Assembly (NCBI RefSeq): GCF_014649375.1
Contig: NZ_BMSX01000007.1
Location: 310,001 to 374,000 of the forward strand
Direction of reading: 5' to 3'
From: Streptomyces aurantiogriseus
GTDB taxonomy: Bacteria > Actinomycetota > Actinomycetes > Streptomycetales > Streptomycetaceae
Length of the DNA stretch: 64,000 nt
The notes below the pieces were generated by a model. The model made no database searches, was not told where the DNA came from, and saw nothing but the letters and a program-made list of their open reading frames with translations. Positions within the stretch are counted from its first letter, which is position 1. Each line of letters begins with the position of its first letter. The position numbers and the translations under genes are program-made. Shown here piece by piece: positions 18,422-27,429 of the stretch.

Positions 18422-18920
18422 GGTGAGGCGATTCTACGGCGCGACGACAAGGGGCCTCGCGGCAAGGTGGGCCGGGGTTGCGGCGAGGTCGTGCGCCTCA
18501 CATGAGCTGCACCTGGCGTGGGCGGCGACGCACCCGGCACTGTCGGCGGTGCCCACCCTCCCCAATCTCGGCATGTGCCCACCTTGCCCACTCTCGGCTG
18601 CCCTCGAGCGGTGGGGGCACCATCCCCCAGCGGAACGACTGCCCCCAGCGGCGGCGACGGCGGCGGGCAGGCCGACCGCCCACAGCGGAGCGGCGATCAC
18701 AGGCCGGCCGACTGCCCCAGCCGGTACCAGCAGTCGCAGGCCGGCCGCCCACGGCCGGTACCGGCGGCGCCGGTAGGCGCCCGCGACCAAGGCCGGCGGT
18801 CGCGTCAGCGGCCCCAGCCGGTGCCGAGGTCGGAGGCCGGCGCCCGCAGCCAGGGTCGGTGGCAGCGCCTCGGCAGGGCCGTGGCCGGCGTCGGTGTACA
18901 GGTCCGCCCCCGGGAAGGCC
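18422..18920. other. 499-base spacer, no gene, degenerate repeats
   Basis: No coding sequence is supported. It contains a 26-base imperfect direct repeat (GTGCCCACC plus CTCGGC, twice, near 18550-18600), a GTGGGGGCACC hairpin-like segment, and several copies of AGGCCGGCCG or AGGCCGGCG spaced about 35-40 bases apart (18705-18845). It looks like decayed or expanding non-coding DNA. Confidence 0.6.
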
Positions 18921-19187
18921 TCAGAAACTCCACGAGATCGTCGAGTCCGCCTGCATGAAGGCCGCCAGGACCACCAGGTCGGCGATGCCCAGGGTCAGGC
19001 CGAGCCAGGCGCGGCCTCGGCGCTTGGTGCCGCGGGCGAGGGCCACGGTTGCCAGGACGATGGCGATCGGGCCGAGGAAGACATTGAGGACGAGAAGGCC
19101 CACGAGGCCGAGGATGAAGGACGCGACGGCCATGCCGTCGGTGTCGCGGATGCCGGTGCGGCGCGAGGCCGGTGCGGTGAGCTGCAT
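18921..19187 (-). CDS. DUF4190-type small membrane protein
   Basis: An 88-residue protein with a short polar N-terminus and two hydrophobic helices (MAVASFILGLVGLLVLNVFL and LGLTLGIADLVVLAAFMQAD) separated by an Arg/Lys-rich loop (RGTKRRGRA). This helix-loop-helix pattern is typical of DUF4190. Function is unknown. It follows another small membrane gene by 20 bases on the same strand, and both lie divergent from a TetR regulator, so the two are probably co-transcribed and repressed by that TetR. Confidence 0.78.
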   Translation of the reverse strand: MQLTAPASRRTGIRDTDGMAVASFILGLVGLLVLNVFLGPIAIVLATVALARGTKRRGRAWLGLTLGIADLVVLAAFMQADSTISWSF

Positions 19188-19207
19188 GGTCGTTCCGCTC
19201 CTTCCGG

Positions 19208-19375
19208 TCAGTGGGTCGAGGTGTGGCGACGGCGGCCGTGGCGCTCGCGGAGCGCGAAGATGCCGAGCCAGACGGCGATCACGACGGCAGCGGTGAGGCT
19301 GAAGCTGAGCGGCGCATGGGCGACGGTGCCCATGACGACTCCGAGCAGCAGAAGTGCGGCGACGAGGAACAGCAT
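19208..19375 (-). CDS. small membrane protein (55 aa)
   Basis: A 55-codon gene reading MLFLVAALLLLGVVMGTVAH, then SLTAAVVIAVWLGIFALRE and a basic tail ending HTSTH. It predicts two membrane helices and a His/Arg-rich cytoplasmic end. The ATG at 19375 follows GGAGGGGG, about 12 bases upstream. It lies between the DUF4190-type gene and the TetR operator region and is probably the first gene of that short operon. No function is recognisable; its translation, codon third-position GC and ribosome site support it as real. Confidence 0.68.
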   Translation of the reverse strand: MLFLVAALLLLGVVMGTVAHAPLSFSLTAAVVIAVWLGIFALRERHGRRRHTSTH

Positions 19376-19403
19376 GGGATGGAATCCCCCTCCGTAAGTT
19401 TCG

Positions 19404-19490
19404 GTGAACAGTTGTAGTTACAGTTGTTCACTGACTTCTGAGTCTAGCGCTCCTGCGGCTTGCAATCATGGAGAACAGTTGTTAACTGGA
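19404..19490. promoter_or_regulatory. candidate TetR operators in a divergent promoter
   Basis: Three copies of ACAGTTGT lie at 19408, 19420 and 19475. The first two are enclosed by a 7-bp inverted repeat (GTGAACA at 19404-19410, TGTTCAC at 19425-19431). The third lies in the palindrome CAGTT-GTT-AACTG (19477-19489), which ends five bases before the TetR start codon. The segment is AT-rich for this genome. The position fits autorepression and control of the divergent small membrane genes. Confidence 0.65.
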
Positions 19491-19494
19491 TGAC

Positions 19495-20142
19495 ATGAGT
19501 CACACCCTCGGCATCCGGCAGGCACAGAAACAGAAGACGCGGCGGGCGCTCCTGGACGCCGCCCTGGGGCTGCTGGAGGAACAGAGCCTGAGCAGCCTGG
19601 GCCTGCGCGAGGTCACCCGCGCCGTCGGGGTCGCCCCGACCGCCTTCTACCGGCACTTCCGCTCCACCGCGGACCTCGGCGTGGCCCTGGTCGAGGAGGC
19701 GCTGGGCAGCCTCCACCCGATGATCCGGACCACCGTGACCGCCGCCGACTCCAGCGACGAACGCATCACGCGCGCTGTCGAGTTGATCGCCCGCCATGTG
19801 CACGCGTACCCCGCCCATGTCCGTTTTATCGCCCGTGAGCGACATGGCGGGGTCCAGCCGGTCCGTGAGGCGATACGGGGCCAACTGGCCCGGTTCGCCG
19901 AGGAGGTGAAGGCCGAGCTGGCCAAGGACGCCGAGGCGGAGGGCTGGAGCGACGACGACCTGCTGATGCTCTCGCACCTCTACGTGGACCAGATGCTCGT
20001 CACGGCCTCGCTCTTCCTGGAGGCACAGGAGGCCGCGGCGGGCGGCGAGGTCTCCGCCGAGGAACGGGAGCGTGTCACCCGGCTCGCGACCCGCCAGATG
20101 CGGCTCATCAGCATCGGCCGCCATCACTGGCTCGACCACTGA
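19495..20142 (+). CDS. TetR-family transcriptional regulator
   Basis: A 215-residue repressor. The N-terminal helix-turn-helix is complete (QKTRRALLDAALGLLEEQ, then LREVTRAVGVAPTAFYRHF), and the rest is an all-helical ligand-binding domain that ends with TRLATRQMRLISIGRHHW, resembling FabR-like members. The ATG at 19495 follows a palindromic operator. Given the divergent layout, its likely targets are its own gene and the two small membrane genes upstream; the ligand is unknown. A strong terminator follows 18 bases after its stop. Confidence 0.92.
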   Translation: MSHTLGIRQAQKQKTRRALLDAALGLLEEQSLSSLGLREVTRAVGVAPTAFYRHFRSTADLGVALVEEALGSLHPMIRTTVTAADSSDERITRAVELIARHVHAYPAHVRFIARERHGGVQPVREAIRGQLARFAEEVKAELAKDAEAEGWSDDDLLMLSHLYVDQMLVTASLFLEAQEAAAGGEVSAEERERVTRLATRQMRLISIGRHHWLDH

Positions 20143-20160
20143 GCCGGCACACGCCATGAA

Positions 20161-20198
20161 AGAGGGCGGCCCACTCGAAGACGAGTGGGCCGCCCTCT
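20161..20198 (+). terminator. strong terminator after the TetR gene
   Basis: A perfect 17-bp stem (AGAGGGCGGCCCACTCG and its complement) closed by an AAGA loop, 18 bases after the TetR stop. Symmetry means it could also act on the minus-strand transcript of the lipoprotein gene. Confidence 0.9.
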
Positions 20199-20244
20199 CG
20201 CGCGGAGGCCCAGGGAGACGCAGGGACGCGCGGGGATCCGCCGG

Positions 20245-20307
20245 TCAGCCCTGCTATTGCACCTGCTACCCCTGCTCCTGCGCCTGCTACCCCTGCTGCT
20301 GCGCCTG
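20245..20307 (-). repeat. three 21-bp units, each carrying an in-frame stop
   Basis: On the minus strand three 21-base units read Q-A-Q-Q-Q-G-stop (20307-20287), Q-A-Q-E-Q-G-stop (20286-20266) and Q-V-Q-stop-Q-G-stop (20265-20245). The first is the real end of the lipoprotein gene; the others lie beyond its stop codon in the same frame. Confidence 0.88.
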
Positions 20308-20667
20308 CTGACCCTGCGGCTGCCCCTGACCGCCGCCGCCCGGCCCGCCGCAGCCGCCCTGGCCCCCACCCGGGCCGCCCTGCCCGCCCTGCCCGCCCCC
20401 GCCGGGCCCACCGCTCGGCACACCCGAGGGAACACCCGTCGGCGTACCGGTGGGCGTCCCCGTCGGCGCACCCGACGGGGCCCCTGAGGGGGCACCGGAC
20501 GGCGCCCCGCTCGGCATCCCGGACGGGGCCTGGCACTCCTGCTGCCCGGACGTACCGCTGTTCGTGGCCGACGAGTCACCCGAGCCGCAGGCCACCAGCG
20601 CCAGGGGCGAGAGCGCCAGCAGGGCCACCGCGGGGACGAGACGCACCGGCTTGAGCACACGCTTCAT
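20287..20667 (-). CDS. low-complexity secreted lipoprotein
   Basis: A 126-residue protein of unknown function. It has a lipoprotein signal (MKRVLKPVRLVPAVALLALS, lipobox LVAC with Cys about residue 27), a short Ser/Thr-rich linker, then tandem four-residue repeats of PSGA and PTGT type (about residues 45-75). A Gly/Gln-rich tail ends QAQQQG. Such tails are likely disordered and may span or contact the cell wall. ATG 20667 is preceded by AAGGAG. The tail repeat continues beyond the stop codon in the same frame. Confidence 0.8.
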   Translation of the reverse strand: MKRVLKPVRLVPAVALLALSPLALVACGSGDSSATNSGTSGQQECQAPSGMPSGAPSGAPSGAPSGAPTGTPTGTPTGVPSGVPSGGPGGGGQGGQGGPGGGQGGCGGPGGGGQGQPQGQQAQQQG

Positions 20668-20809
20668 GAGAAACAGCTCCAAGGAGGATGAGGGAGTCCT
20701 GAGGTGCGGGCACTCAACCAACGGCGTCTGGGGCTTGCTTGAGACCTCCCTGTTCCCCTCCTGTCAGTCAGGTAAAGCGCACCTCAAGGCACCGCTCTGA
20801 CCTGGGAGT

Positions 20810-21082
20810 TCACTCCGGACCGCGCTCGGCGTGCTGGTACAGCTCCGTGACGGAAGCGGCCGCGGCCCTCAGTTCCTGGCCCACCTCCGACGGTGAGAGG
20901 ACCTCCACCCGGTCGGAGAACGCGAGGAGTTGGCGGGCCTCGCCGAGCACGCCGTACGACAGCCGGGCGAGCTGGAACATGTCGAGGCGGTCGCGCCGGA
21001 CGCGTACCGTGACCTCGATCCCGCCGGGGCGTTCGTCGACGCGACGGCGCAACTCCCCCGAGGTCGGCAGTCGAGGCGTCAC
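20810..21082 (-). CDS. WYL-type C-terminal domain protein or regulator remnant
   Basis: A 90-residue product that looks like only the C-terminal part of a WYL-domain transcriptional regulator: VTVRVRRDRLDMFQLAR, then LGEARQLLAFSDRVEVLSPS and ELRAAAASVTELYQHAERG, where full regulators end in VEVLEPPEL-type segments. No helix-turn-helix or WYL core is present upstream; the thioesterase gene occupies that space, ending 13 bases before. It starts at GTG 21082 and could be a leftover domain or a stand-alone small protein. The assignment rests on pattern similarity only. Confidence 0.55.
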   Translation of the reverse strand: MTPRLPTSGELRRRVDERPGGIEVTVRVRRDRLDMFQLARLSYGVLGEARQLLAFSDRVEVLSPSEVGQELRAAAASVTELYQHAERGPE

Positions 21083-21095
21083 CCCTGCCGGACCG

Positions 21096-21947
21096 TCACC
21101 CCCGCCGGACCCGCGCCAGCTGTCGCGACTGCGCCACCAGCCGGTCCTCGCTGTCCCACACCTCGGCGTCCTCCTCCAGGAAGCCGCCCGCGAGGTTACG
21201 GGTGGTGATGGAGACGCGCACCGGGCCGGGGGCCGGGCGGGAGCGGACGTGGACGGTGAGTTCGACCGTCGGGACCCAGCCGGCGATGCCGAGGTCGAAG
21301 GCGGTGGGCGGCAGGGCGTCCACGGCGAGCAGCAGCGAGAGCGGATCGGCGTCGCGGCCGTCGGCCAGGCCGAACCAGGCCCGCATCTCGCCCTTGCCGG
21401 AGGGCTGTCCGAGCGCCCAGCCGATGGTCGACGGGTCGAGCTTGAGCATCAGCCGCTCGGCGATGGGCTGCTGGTCGGCGTCGGGGGCGGGTCCGTCCTC
21501 GGGGCCGAAGCACTGGCTGATCGGCGGAATGGCCGGGGGCTTCGCCGAGGTGCAGATGTCGTCGGGGAGCGCGTCGAGGTCGCCGTAGGAGGCGAGGACG
21601 CGGATCCGTTCGACCTCGCGGCCCTCCGTGTCGTACTGGAAGAGGGAGGCCTGGCCGGTGGAGAGGGTGCGGCCGGTGCGGACCGTCTCCGTGCGGACGA
21701 CCGCCGGGCCGGGGCGGGAGGCGCTGAGGTAGTGCGCGGTGAGGGTGAAGGGGTCGCTGTGCGGCAGGGTGTCCGCCAGCGCGCGGCCCAAAACAGCGAG
21801 CAGGTAGCCTCCGTTGACGGCGCCGAAGATCGTCCAGCCGGCCGAGAGGTCGGTGTCGTAGACGCCGGGCTCGCGCGGGATGACGGCGGTGTCGCGGTCG
21901 AACTCGCTGTCGCCGAGGGCGGCGGGGGCGGTGGCTGCTTCTGGCAT
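21096..21947 (-). CDS. acyl-CoA thioesterase-like (double hot-dog) protein
   Basis: A 283-residue protein of the TesB-like thioesterase superfamily. The N-terminal hot-dog holds GWTIFGAVNGGYLLAVLGRA and LTAHYLSASRPGPAVVRTE; the C-terminal hot-dog holds LLLAVDALPPTAFDLG and VELTVHVRSRPAPGPVRV. Members hydrolyse acyl-CoA or related thioesters. The ATG at 21947 is where homology starts; a start at 21998 would add 17 residues without homologous sequence. It is divergent from the esterase gene. Confidence 0.87.
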   Translation of the reverse strand: MPEAATAPAALGDSEFDRDTAVIPREPGVYDTDLSAGWTIFGAVNGGYLLAVLGRALADTLPHSDPFTLTAHYLSASRPGPAVVRTETVRTGRTLSTGQASLFQYDTEGREVERIRVLASYGDLDALPDDICTSAKPPAIPPISQCFGPEDGPAPDADQQPIAERLMLKLDPSTIGWALGQPSGKGEMRAWFGLADGRDADPLSLLLAVDALPPTAFDLGIAGWVPTVELTVHVRSRPAPGPVRVSITTRNLAGGFLEEDAEVWDSEDRLVAQSRQLARVRRG

Positions 21948-22102
21948 GCCTGAACCGTACAACAGGTAATTACTAAGCGGTAGCTTTCCAGCGGTCACCG
22001 ATCCGGTCCCCGTCGGCGACCGAGGTGAGGGGTGGGCAATTTCCCGGTAAGTGTCCGTACTCGTCCGTAAACCTCAGGCCCGCTTTTTCCCTCTCCAGGG
22101 AC

Positions 22103-23332
22103 ATGAGCCTCACCGGGACTCCGTTCCTCTCCACCCTGATCGTGCTGTCCGTCGTGGCCGTCGCCCTGCCGCTGCTGCTGTGGTCGCGTCTGCGCGGACC
22201 CCGGGTCCTGCGGGCCGCGGCCCGGATGCTGATGCTGCTGTTCGCCCAGGGCACCGCCGTCGCCCTGGTCTTCGTCCTGGTCAACAACTCCAACAACCTG
22301 TACGACAACTGGAACGACCTCCTCGGCACCGGCAGCCATGTGCAGCAGGCCGCCGACCTGGGCGCCGACGGCACCGGCGGCATCGCGCTGGAGCGCCTGC
22401 CCAAGGTCCGCCAGGAGTTCGCCCAGGCCGAGGGACCCGGCATGCACGCGGCCGGCGGGGTGCGCGTCACCCAGCTCAAGGGCCGCGTCTCCGGCGTGAA
22501 CGCCGAGGTCTACGTCTGGCTGCCCCCGCAGTACGACGATCCCGCCTACCGGCACCGCACCTTCCCCGTCGTCGAACTGCTGCCGGGTTACCCGGGATCG
22601 GCGAAGTCCTGGTTCGGGACGCTGCGCGCGCACGAGCAGCTGCTGCCGCTGATGAAGGAGGGCAAGGTCGCGCCGTTCATCCTGGTCGCGCCGCGCACCA
22701 CGCTGCTGCCCGGGGTGGACACCGGCTGCGCGAACATCCCCGGCACCGTCAACGCCGACTCCTGGCTGAGCATCGACGTACCGAAGATGGTCACGGACAA
22801 CTTCCGGGCCGAGCCCGCGCCCAAGGGCTGGGCGGTCGCCGGGTACTCGGCCGGGGCGCACTGCGCAGCCAAGCTGGCCGTCGCCCACCCCGACCGCTAC
22901 CGGGCCGCGGTGAGCCTGTCCGGCTACAACGACCCGATCGCCGAACGCACCTCCCTGGCCGCGCAGAGCCGCACCCTGCGCGAGCAGAACAACCCCTGCG
23001 TGCTGCTGCGGAAGGCCGCCGCACCGCCGGCCGTCGCCCTGTACGTCTCCGGCCAGCCGGGCGACGGCTACGAGGCCGGCGTGGCGCTGGAACAGGAGGC
23101 CAAGGCGCCGACCACCGTGCATGTCGTCTACGTCCCGAAGGGCGCGGGCGGTCACACGATGGCGCTGTGGCGGCCGCAGGTGGTGCCGGCGTTCCGCTGG
23201 CTGACCGTACAGATGGGCCAGGCCCACAGCCTGACGGGCGCTACTCCTCGCGGACCGTCGAGCGACGGTTCCACGCACGCGGAGCTCGCCAGTGGAACCG
23301 CATCGCGAGCAGCCGCAGGACGAAGGCCGTGA
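22103..23332 (+). CDS. membrane-anchored esterase (esterase D/antigen 85 type)
   Basis: A 409-residue protein with two N-terminal hydrophobic segments (about residues 8-28 and 40-60), then a putative esterase domain. The nucleophile elbow is GWAVAGYSAGAHCAAKLA (GYSAG), with FPVVELLPGYPGSAKSW as the oxyanion region and GAGGHTMALW carrying the likely catalytic His. The catalytic part probably faces outside. The reading frame runs past the usual domain end into 92 bases antisense to the TRIC-type gene, giving a polar tail of about 35 residues (SLTGATPRGPSSDGSTHAEL and onward) without homology. The start ATG 22103 follows CAGGGAC. Confidence 0.87.
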   Translation: MSLTGTPFLSTLIVLSVVAVALPLLLWSRLRGPRVLRAAARMLMLLFAQGTAVALVFVLVNNSNNLYDNWNDLLGTGSHVQQAADLGADGTGGIALERLPKVRQEFAQAEGPGMHAAGGVRVTQLKGRVSGVNAEVYVWLPPQYDDPAYRHRTFPVVELLPGYPGSAKSWFGTLRAHEQLLPLMKEGKVAPFILVAPRTTLLPGVDTGCANIPGTVNADSWLSIDVPKMVTDNFRAEPAPKGWAVAGYSAGAHCAAKLAVAHPDRYRAAVSLSGYNDPIAERTSLAAQSRTLREQNNPCVLLRKAAAPPAVALYVSGQPGDGYEAGVALEQEAKAPTTVHVVYVPKGAGGHTMALWRPQVVPAFRWLTVQMGQAHSLTGATPRGPSSDGSTHAELASGTASRAAAGRRP

Positions 23333-23918
23333 CCGCGGCCGCCCCACTCGCCAGCGGGGTGAGAACGTCGTAGCGGATGCAGAGCACCACCATCGTGGCG
23401 CCGACGATCGCCGGGACCGCGTAGAGGTCGCGGTCCCAGCGCAGCAGCGAGGGCACCTCGTTGGCGAGGACGTCCCGCAGCACACCGCCGCCGACGGCGG
23501 TGGCCAGGCCCATGACCGCCGAGGCGGTGAGGCCCAGGCCGTGGTCGTACGCCTTCGTCGTGCCCGTGACGCAGAACAGGCCGAGGCCGGCCGCGTCGAA
23601 GACGTTCACGCCCGTCTGGATGCGCTCCACGTGCGGGTGGAGGAAGAAGACCAGCAGGGCGGCGAGCAGCGGGGTGAGGAAGTACCCCAGATCCGTGAAG
23701 GCCGCGGGCGGTACGGCGCCGATGACCACGTCCCGGAACAGCCCGCCGCCCAGCGCGGTGACCTCGGCGAGCACGGCGATGCCGAAGACGTCGAAGTTCT
23801 TGCGGACGGCCAGCAGCGCACCGGAGATGGCGAAGACGAAGATGCCGATCAGGTCGAGGGTGTGCTGAACGGAAGGGCTGAAGAGTTGCTGGAGCACCCT
23901 TCCATTCTTACTCAACAC
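23241..23918 (-). CDS. TRIC/UPF0126-type cation channel protein
   Basis: A 225-residue protein with about seven hydrophobic helices in two related halves. Each half has the Gly-rich signature of this family: EVTALGGGLFRDVVIG and ATAVGGGVLRDVLANEVP. Such proteins form trimeric monovalent cation channels. The longest start is GTG 23918; GTG 23897 (VLQQLFSPSVQH) is an alternative that fits family N-termini better. The start abuts a terminator hairpin, leaving no room for a promoter between them. The 3' end overlaps the convergent esterase gene by 92 bases. Confidence 0.88.
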   Translation of the reverse strand: MLSKNGRVLQQLFSPSVQHTLDLIGIFVFAISGALLAVRKNFDVFGIAVLAEVTALGGGLFRDVVIGAVPPAAFTDLGYFLTPLLAALLVFFLHPHVERIQTGVNVFDAAGLGLFCVTGTTKAYDHGLGLTASAVMGLATAVGGGVLRDVLANEVPSLLRWDRDLYAVPAIVGATMVVLCIRYDVLTPLASGAAAVTAFVLRLLAMRFHWRAPRAWNRRSTVREE

Positions 23919-23919
23919 A

Positions 23920-23952
23920 GAGCCCCCGCCTTACATTGCAAGGCGGGGGCTC
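23920..23952 (-). terminator. terminator of the oligopeptide ABC operon
   Basis: A perfect 13-bp stem (GAGCCCCCGCCTT / AAGGCGGGGGCTC) with a seven-base loop, beginning nine bases after the stop of the last transporter gene. It also ends two bases before the first possible start codon of the TRIC-type gene. Confidence 0.88.
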
Positions 23953-23960
23953 GGTCTGGC

Positions 23961-25232
23961 TTACTTCTCGTCGGCTTCCTTGGTGACCTGGGTCTCCTTG
24001 GGGGCCTTCGTGCCCTTGGCGGCCTCGGTCTCCGCGGCGGCCTCGACCTCCTCAGCGGCCTCCGCGGCGGCCTCGACCTCCGCCGCCACCGCCGCCGACG
24101 TCTCCGCCGACTCCGCGAGCACCTCGTCGGCCACCAGCTCCGCCGCCTCCTTCGCGGCGGTCAGCAGGACGGTGTCCTGCGGGGCCTGGTCCGCGAAGTT
24201 CTCCGGGTGGTGGCAGGCGACCTGCTGGCCGGGCCGCAGCTCGATCAGCTTGGGCTCGGTGGTCTTGCAGATCTCCGTCGCCTTCCAGCACCGGGTGTGG
24301 AAGCGGCAGCCGCTCGGCGGGGAGATCGGCGAGGGCACGTCACCCTTGAGCAGGATCCGCTCGCTCTTGGCGTTCTTGCGCCGGGGATCCGGGATCGGCA
24401 CCGCCGACATCAGCGCCTTGGTGTACGGGTGCATCGGCGACTTGTACAGCAGGTCGCGGTCGGCGAGCTCCACGATCTTGCCGAGGTACATCACCGCGAT
24501 CCGGTCCGAGACGTGCCGGACGACCGAGAGGTCGTGCGCGATGATCACGTACGTCAGGCCGAGCTCCTCCTGGAGGTCGTCGAGGAGGTTCACCACCTGC
24601 GCCTGGATCGACACGTCCAGCGCGGACACCGGCTCGTCCGCGACGACCAGCTTCGGGTTGAGCGCGAGCGCGCGGGCGATGCCGATGCGCTGACGCTGAC
24701 CGCCGGAGAACTCGTGCGGGTAGCGGTTGTAGTGCTCGGGGTTGAGACCCACGACCGACAGCAGCCGCTGCACTTCCTTCTTGATGCCGCCCTCGGGCTC
24801 GACGCCCTGCAGCTTGAAGGGAGCGCCGATGATCGTGCCGATGGTGTGGCGCGGGTTCAGCGACGAGTACGGGTCCTGGAAGATCATCTGCACATCGCGG
24901 CGGAGCGGACGCATGCCCGCGACGCCGAGGTGCGTGATGTCCTTGCCCTGGAACTCGACCTTGCCACCGGTCGGTTCGAGCAGGCGGGTGATCAGCCGGC
25001 CCATCGTGGACTTGCCGCAACCGGACTCGCCCACGACGCCGAGCGTCTCGCCGGAGCGGACCTCGAAGTCGAGGCCGTCGACCGCGTGCACCGCGCCGAC
25101 CTGCCGCTGGAGCAGGCCCTTCTTGATCGGGAAGTGCTTCTGCAGGCCGGTGACCTTGAGCAGCACCTCGCCACCGGTACGGTCTTCGCCCTCGCTCTGC
25201 GCGGGAATCGTCACCGCTTTCTCGTCACTCAC
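23961..25232 (-). CDS. oligopeptide ABC importer ATPase (DppF/OppF type)
   Basis: A 423-residue cytoplasmic ATPase. Walker A GESGCGKSTMGRL, signature EFSGGQRQRIGIARAL, Walker B LVVADEPVSALD and H-loop IIAHDLSVV are all canonical. The oligopeptide-type C-terminal segment (SGCRFHTRCWKATEIC) follows, with clustered Cys that resembles an Fe-S or metal site in this family. About 90 extra residues at the end are Ala/Glu/Lys-rich and probably disordered or coiled. It starts at GTG 25232, overlapping the previous gene by four bases (GTGA), and is the last gene of the five-gene importer operon. Confidence 0.95.
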   Translation of the reverse strand: MSDEKAVTIPAQSEGEDRTGGEVLLKVTGLQKHFPIKKGLLQRQVGAVHAVDGLDFEVRSGETLGVVGESGCGKSTMGRLITRLLEPTGGKVEFQGKDITHLGVAGMRPLRRDVQMIFQDPYSSLNPRHTIGTIIGAPFKLQGVEPEGGIKKEVQRLLSVVGLNPEHYNRYPHEFSGGQRQRIGIARALALNPKLVVADEPVSALDVSIQAQVVNLLDDLQEELGLTYVIIAHDLSVVRHVSDRIAVMYLGKIVELADRDLLYKSPMHPYTKALMSAVPIPDPRRKNAKSERILLKGDVPSPISPPSGCRFHTRCWKATEICKTTEPKLIELRPGQQVACHHPENFADQAPQDTVLLTAAKEAAELVADEVLAESAETSAAVAAEVEAAAEAAEEVEAAAETEAAKGTKAPKETQVTKEADEK

Positions 25233-26322
25233 AGCTTCGGCGCAATCTCTTCGGTCCAGATACGCTCCCGCTGCTCCTTGCTCAGGTGGCAGGCGGCCCA
25301 GTGCCGGCTGCCGACCTCGGCCAGCTCGGGGCGGACCGTGCGGGTGACGTCGTCCTTCGGGAGGTCCGCGTACGGGCAGCGCGGGTTGAAGGCGCAGCCG
25401 GACGGGACGTTGATCAGGGAGGGCGGGGAGCCCTTGACCGGGATCAGGCGCTCCTGCTGCTCGCGGTCCAGACGCGGCATAGAGCCGAGCAGGCCCCAGG
25501 TGTAGGGGTGACGGGGCTCGTAGAACACCTTCTCGGCGGGTCCGCGCTCGACGCAGCGGCCGCCGTACATCACCAGGATGTCGTCGGCCAGCTCGGCGAC
25601 GACGCCCAGGTCGTGGGTGATGACGATGACCGCGGAGCCGAACTCCTTCTGCAGATCGCGGATGAGGTCGAGGATCTGCGCCTGGACGGTCACGTCGAGG
25701 GCGGTCGTCGGCTCGTCCGCGATGAGCAGCTCGGGGTTGTTCACCAGCGACATCGCGATCATCGCGCGCTGGCGCATACCGCCGGAGAACTCGTGCGGGT
25801 AGTTGTCCACCCGCTTGTCCGGCTGCGGGATGCCCACCCGGTCGAGCATCTCGACCGCGCGCCGCCGGGCGGTCTTCTTGTCGACGTCGTGGTGGATGCG
25901 GTACGCCTCCACGATCTGCTGGCCGATCGTGTAGTACGGGTGCAGCGCCGACAGCGGATCCTGGAAGATCATCGCCATCTCGCGGCCGCGCAGCTTACGC
26001 ACGTGGTCGGGGTCGGCGGACAGCAGCTCGGTGCCGTCCAGCCAGATCTCGCCGGAGATCTGCGCCTTGCGCTTGCCGTACTGGCCCGCGGTGTGCAGAC
26101 CCATGATCCCCAGCGAGGTCACCGACTTGCCGGAGCCGGACTCGCCCACGATGCCGAGGGTCTTGCCCTTCTCCAGCTGGAAGCTGAGCCCGTCGACGGA
26201 CTTGACCAGGCCGTCGTCGGTCGGGAAGTGCACCTTCAGGTCGCGCACTTCGAGGAAGGAGGTCGGCGCGGGCGAGGCGCCCGTGGGCTCGCCCACGGCG
26301 GCTCCCGTCTTGCTGAGTTCCG

Positions 26323-26326
<4 letters not shown>
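25229..26326 (-). CDS. oligopeptide ABC importer ATPase (DppD/OppD type)
   Basis: A 365-residue ATPase, partner of the next gene product. It shows Walker A GESGSGKSVTSLGIM, signature EFSGGMRQRAMIAMSL, Walker B LLIADEPTTALDV, H-loop VITHDLGVV and the C-terminal SGCAFNPRCPYAD. The ATG at 26326 overlaps the permease stop (ATGA), so translation is coupled. A Pro/Ala-rich leader of about 23 residues precedes the domain. Confidence 0.95.
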
Positions 26327-27321
<995 letters not shown>

Positions 27322-27342
27322 AGCTCTCGGCCCGCCGCGGAG

Positions 27343-27373
27343 GCGGGCCACCGGAGGTCTTCCGGTGGCCCGC
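27343..27373 (-). promoter_or_regulatory. intra-operon hairpin between binding protein and permease genes
   Basis: A perfect 13-bp stem (GCGGGCCACCGGA and its complement) with a GGTCT loop, 57 bases after the binding-protein stop and 22 bases before the permease start. In importers such hairpins commonly stabilise or partly terminate the transcript so that the binding protein is made in excess. Confidence 0.8.
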
Positions 27374-27429
27374 ACTCACGCCGCGCCGGCCTTCACCTGC
27401 CTTTCGTGCCGTACGGCGGGTGTGCCGGT

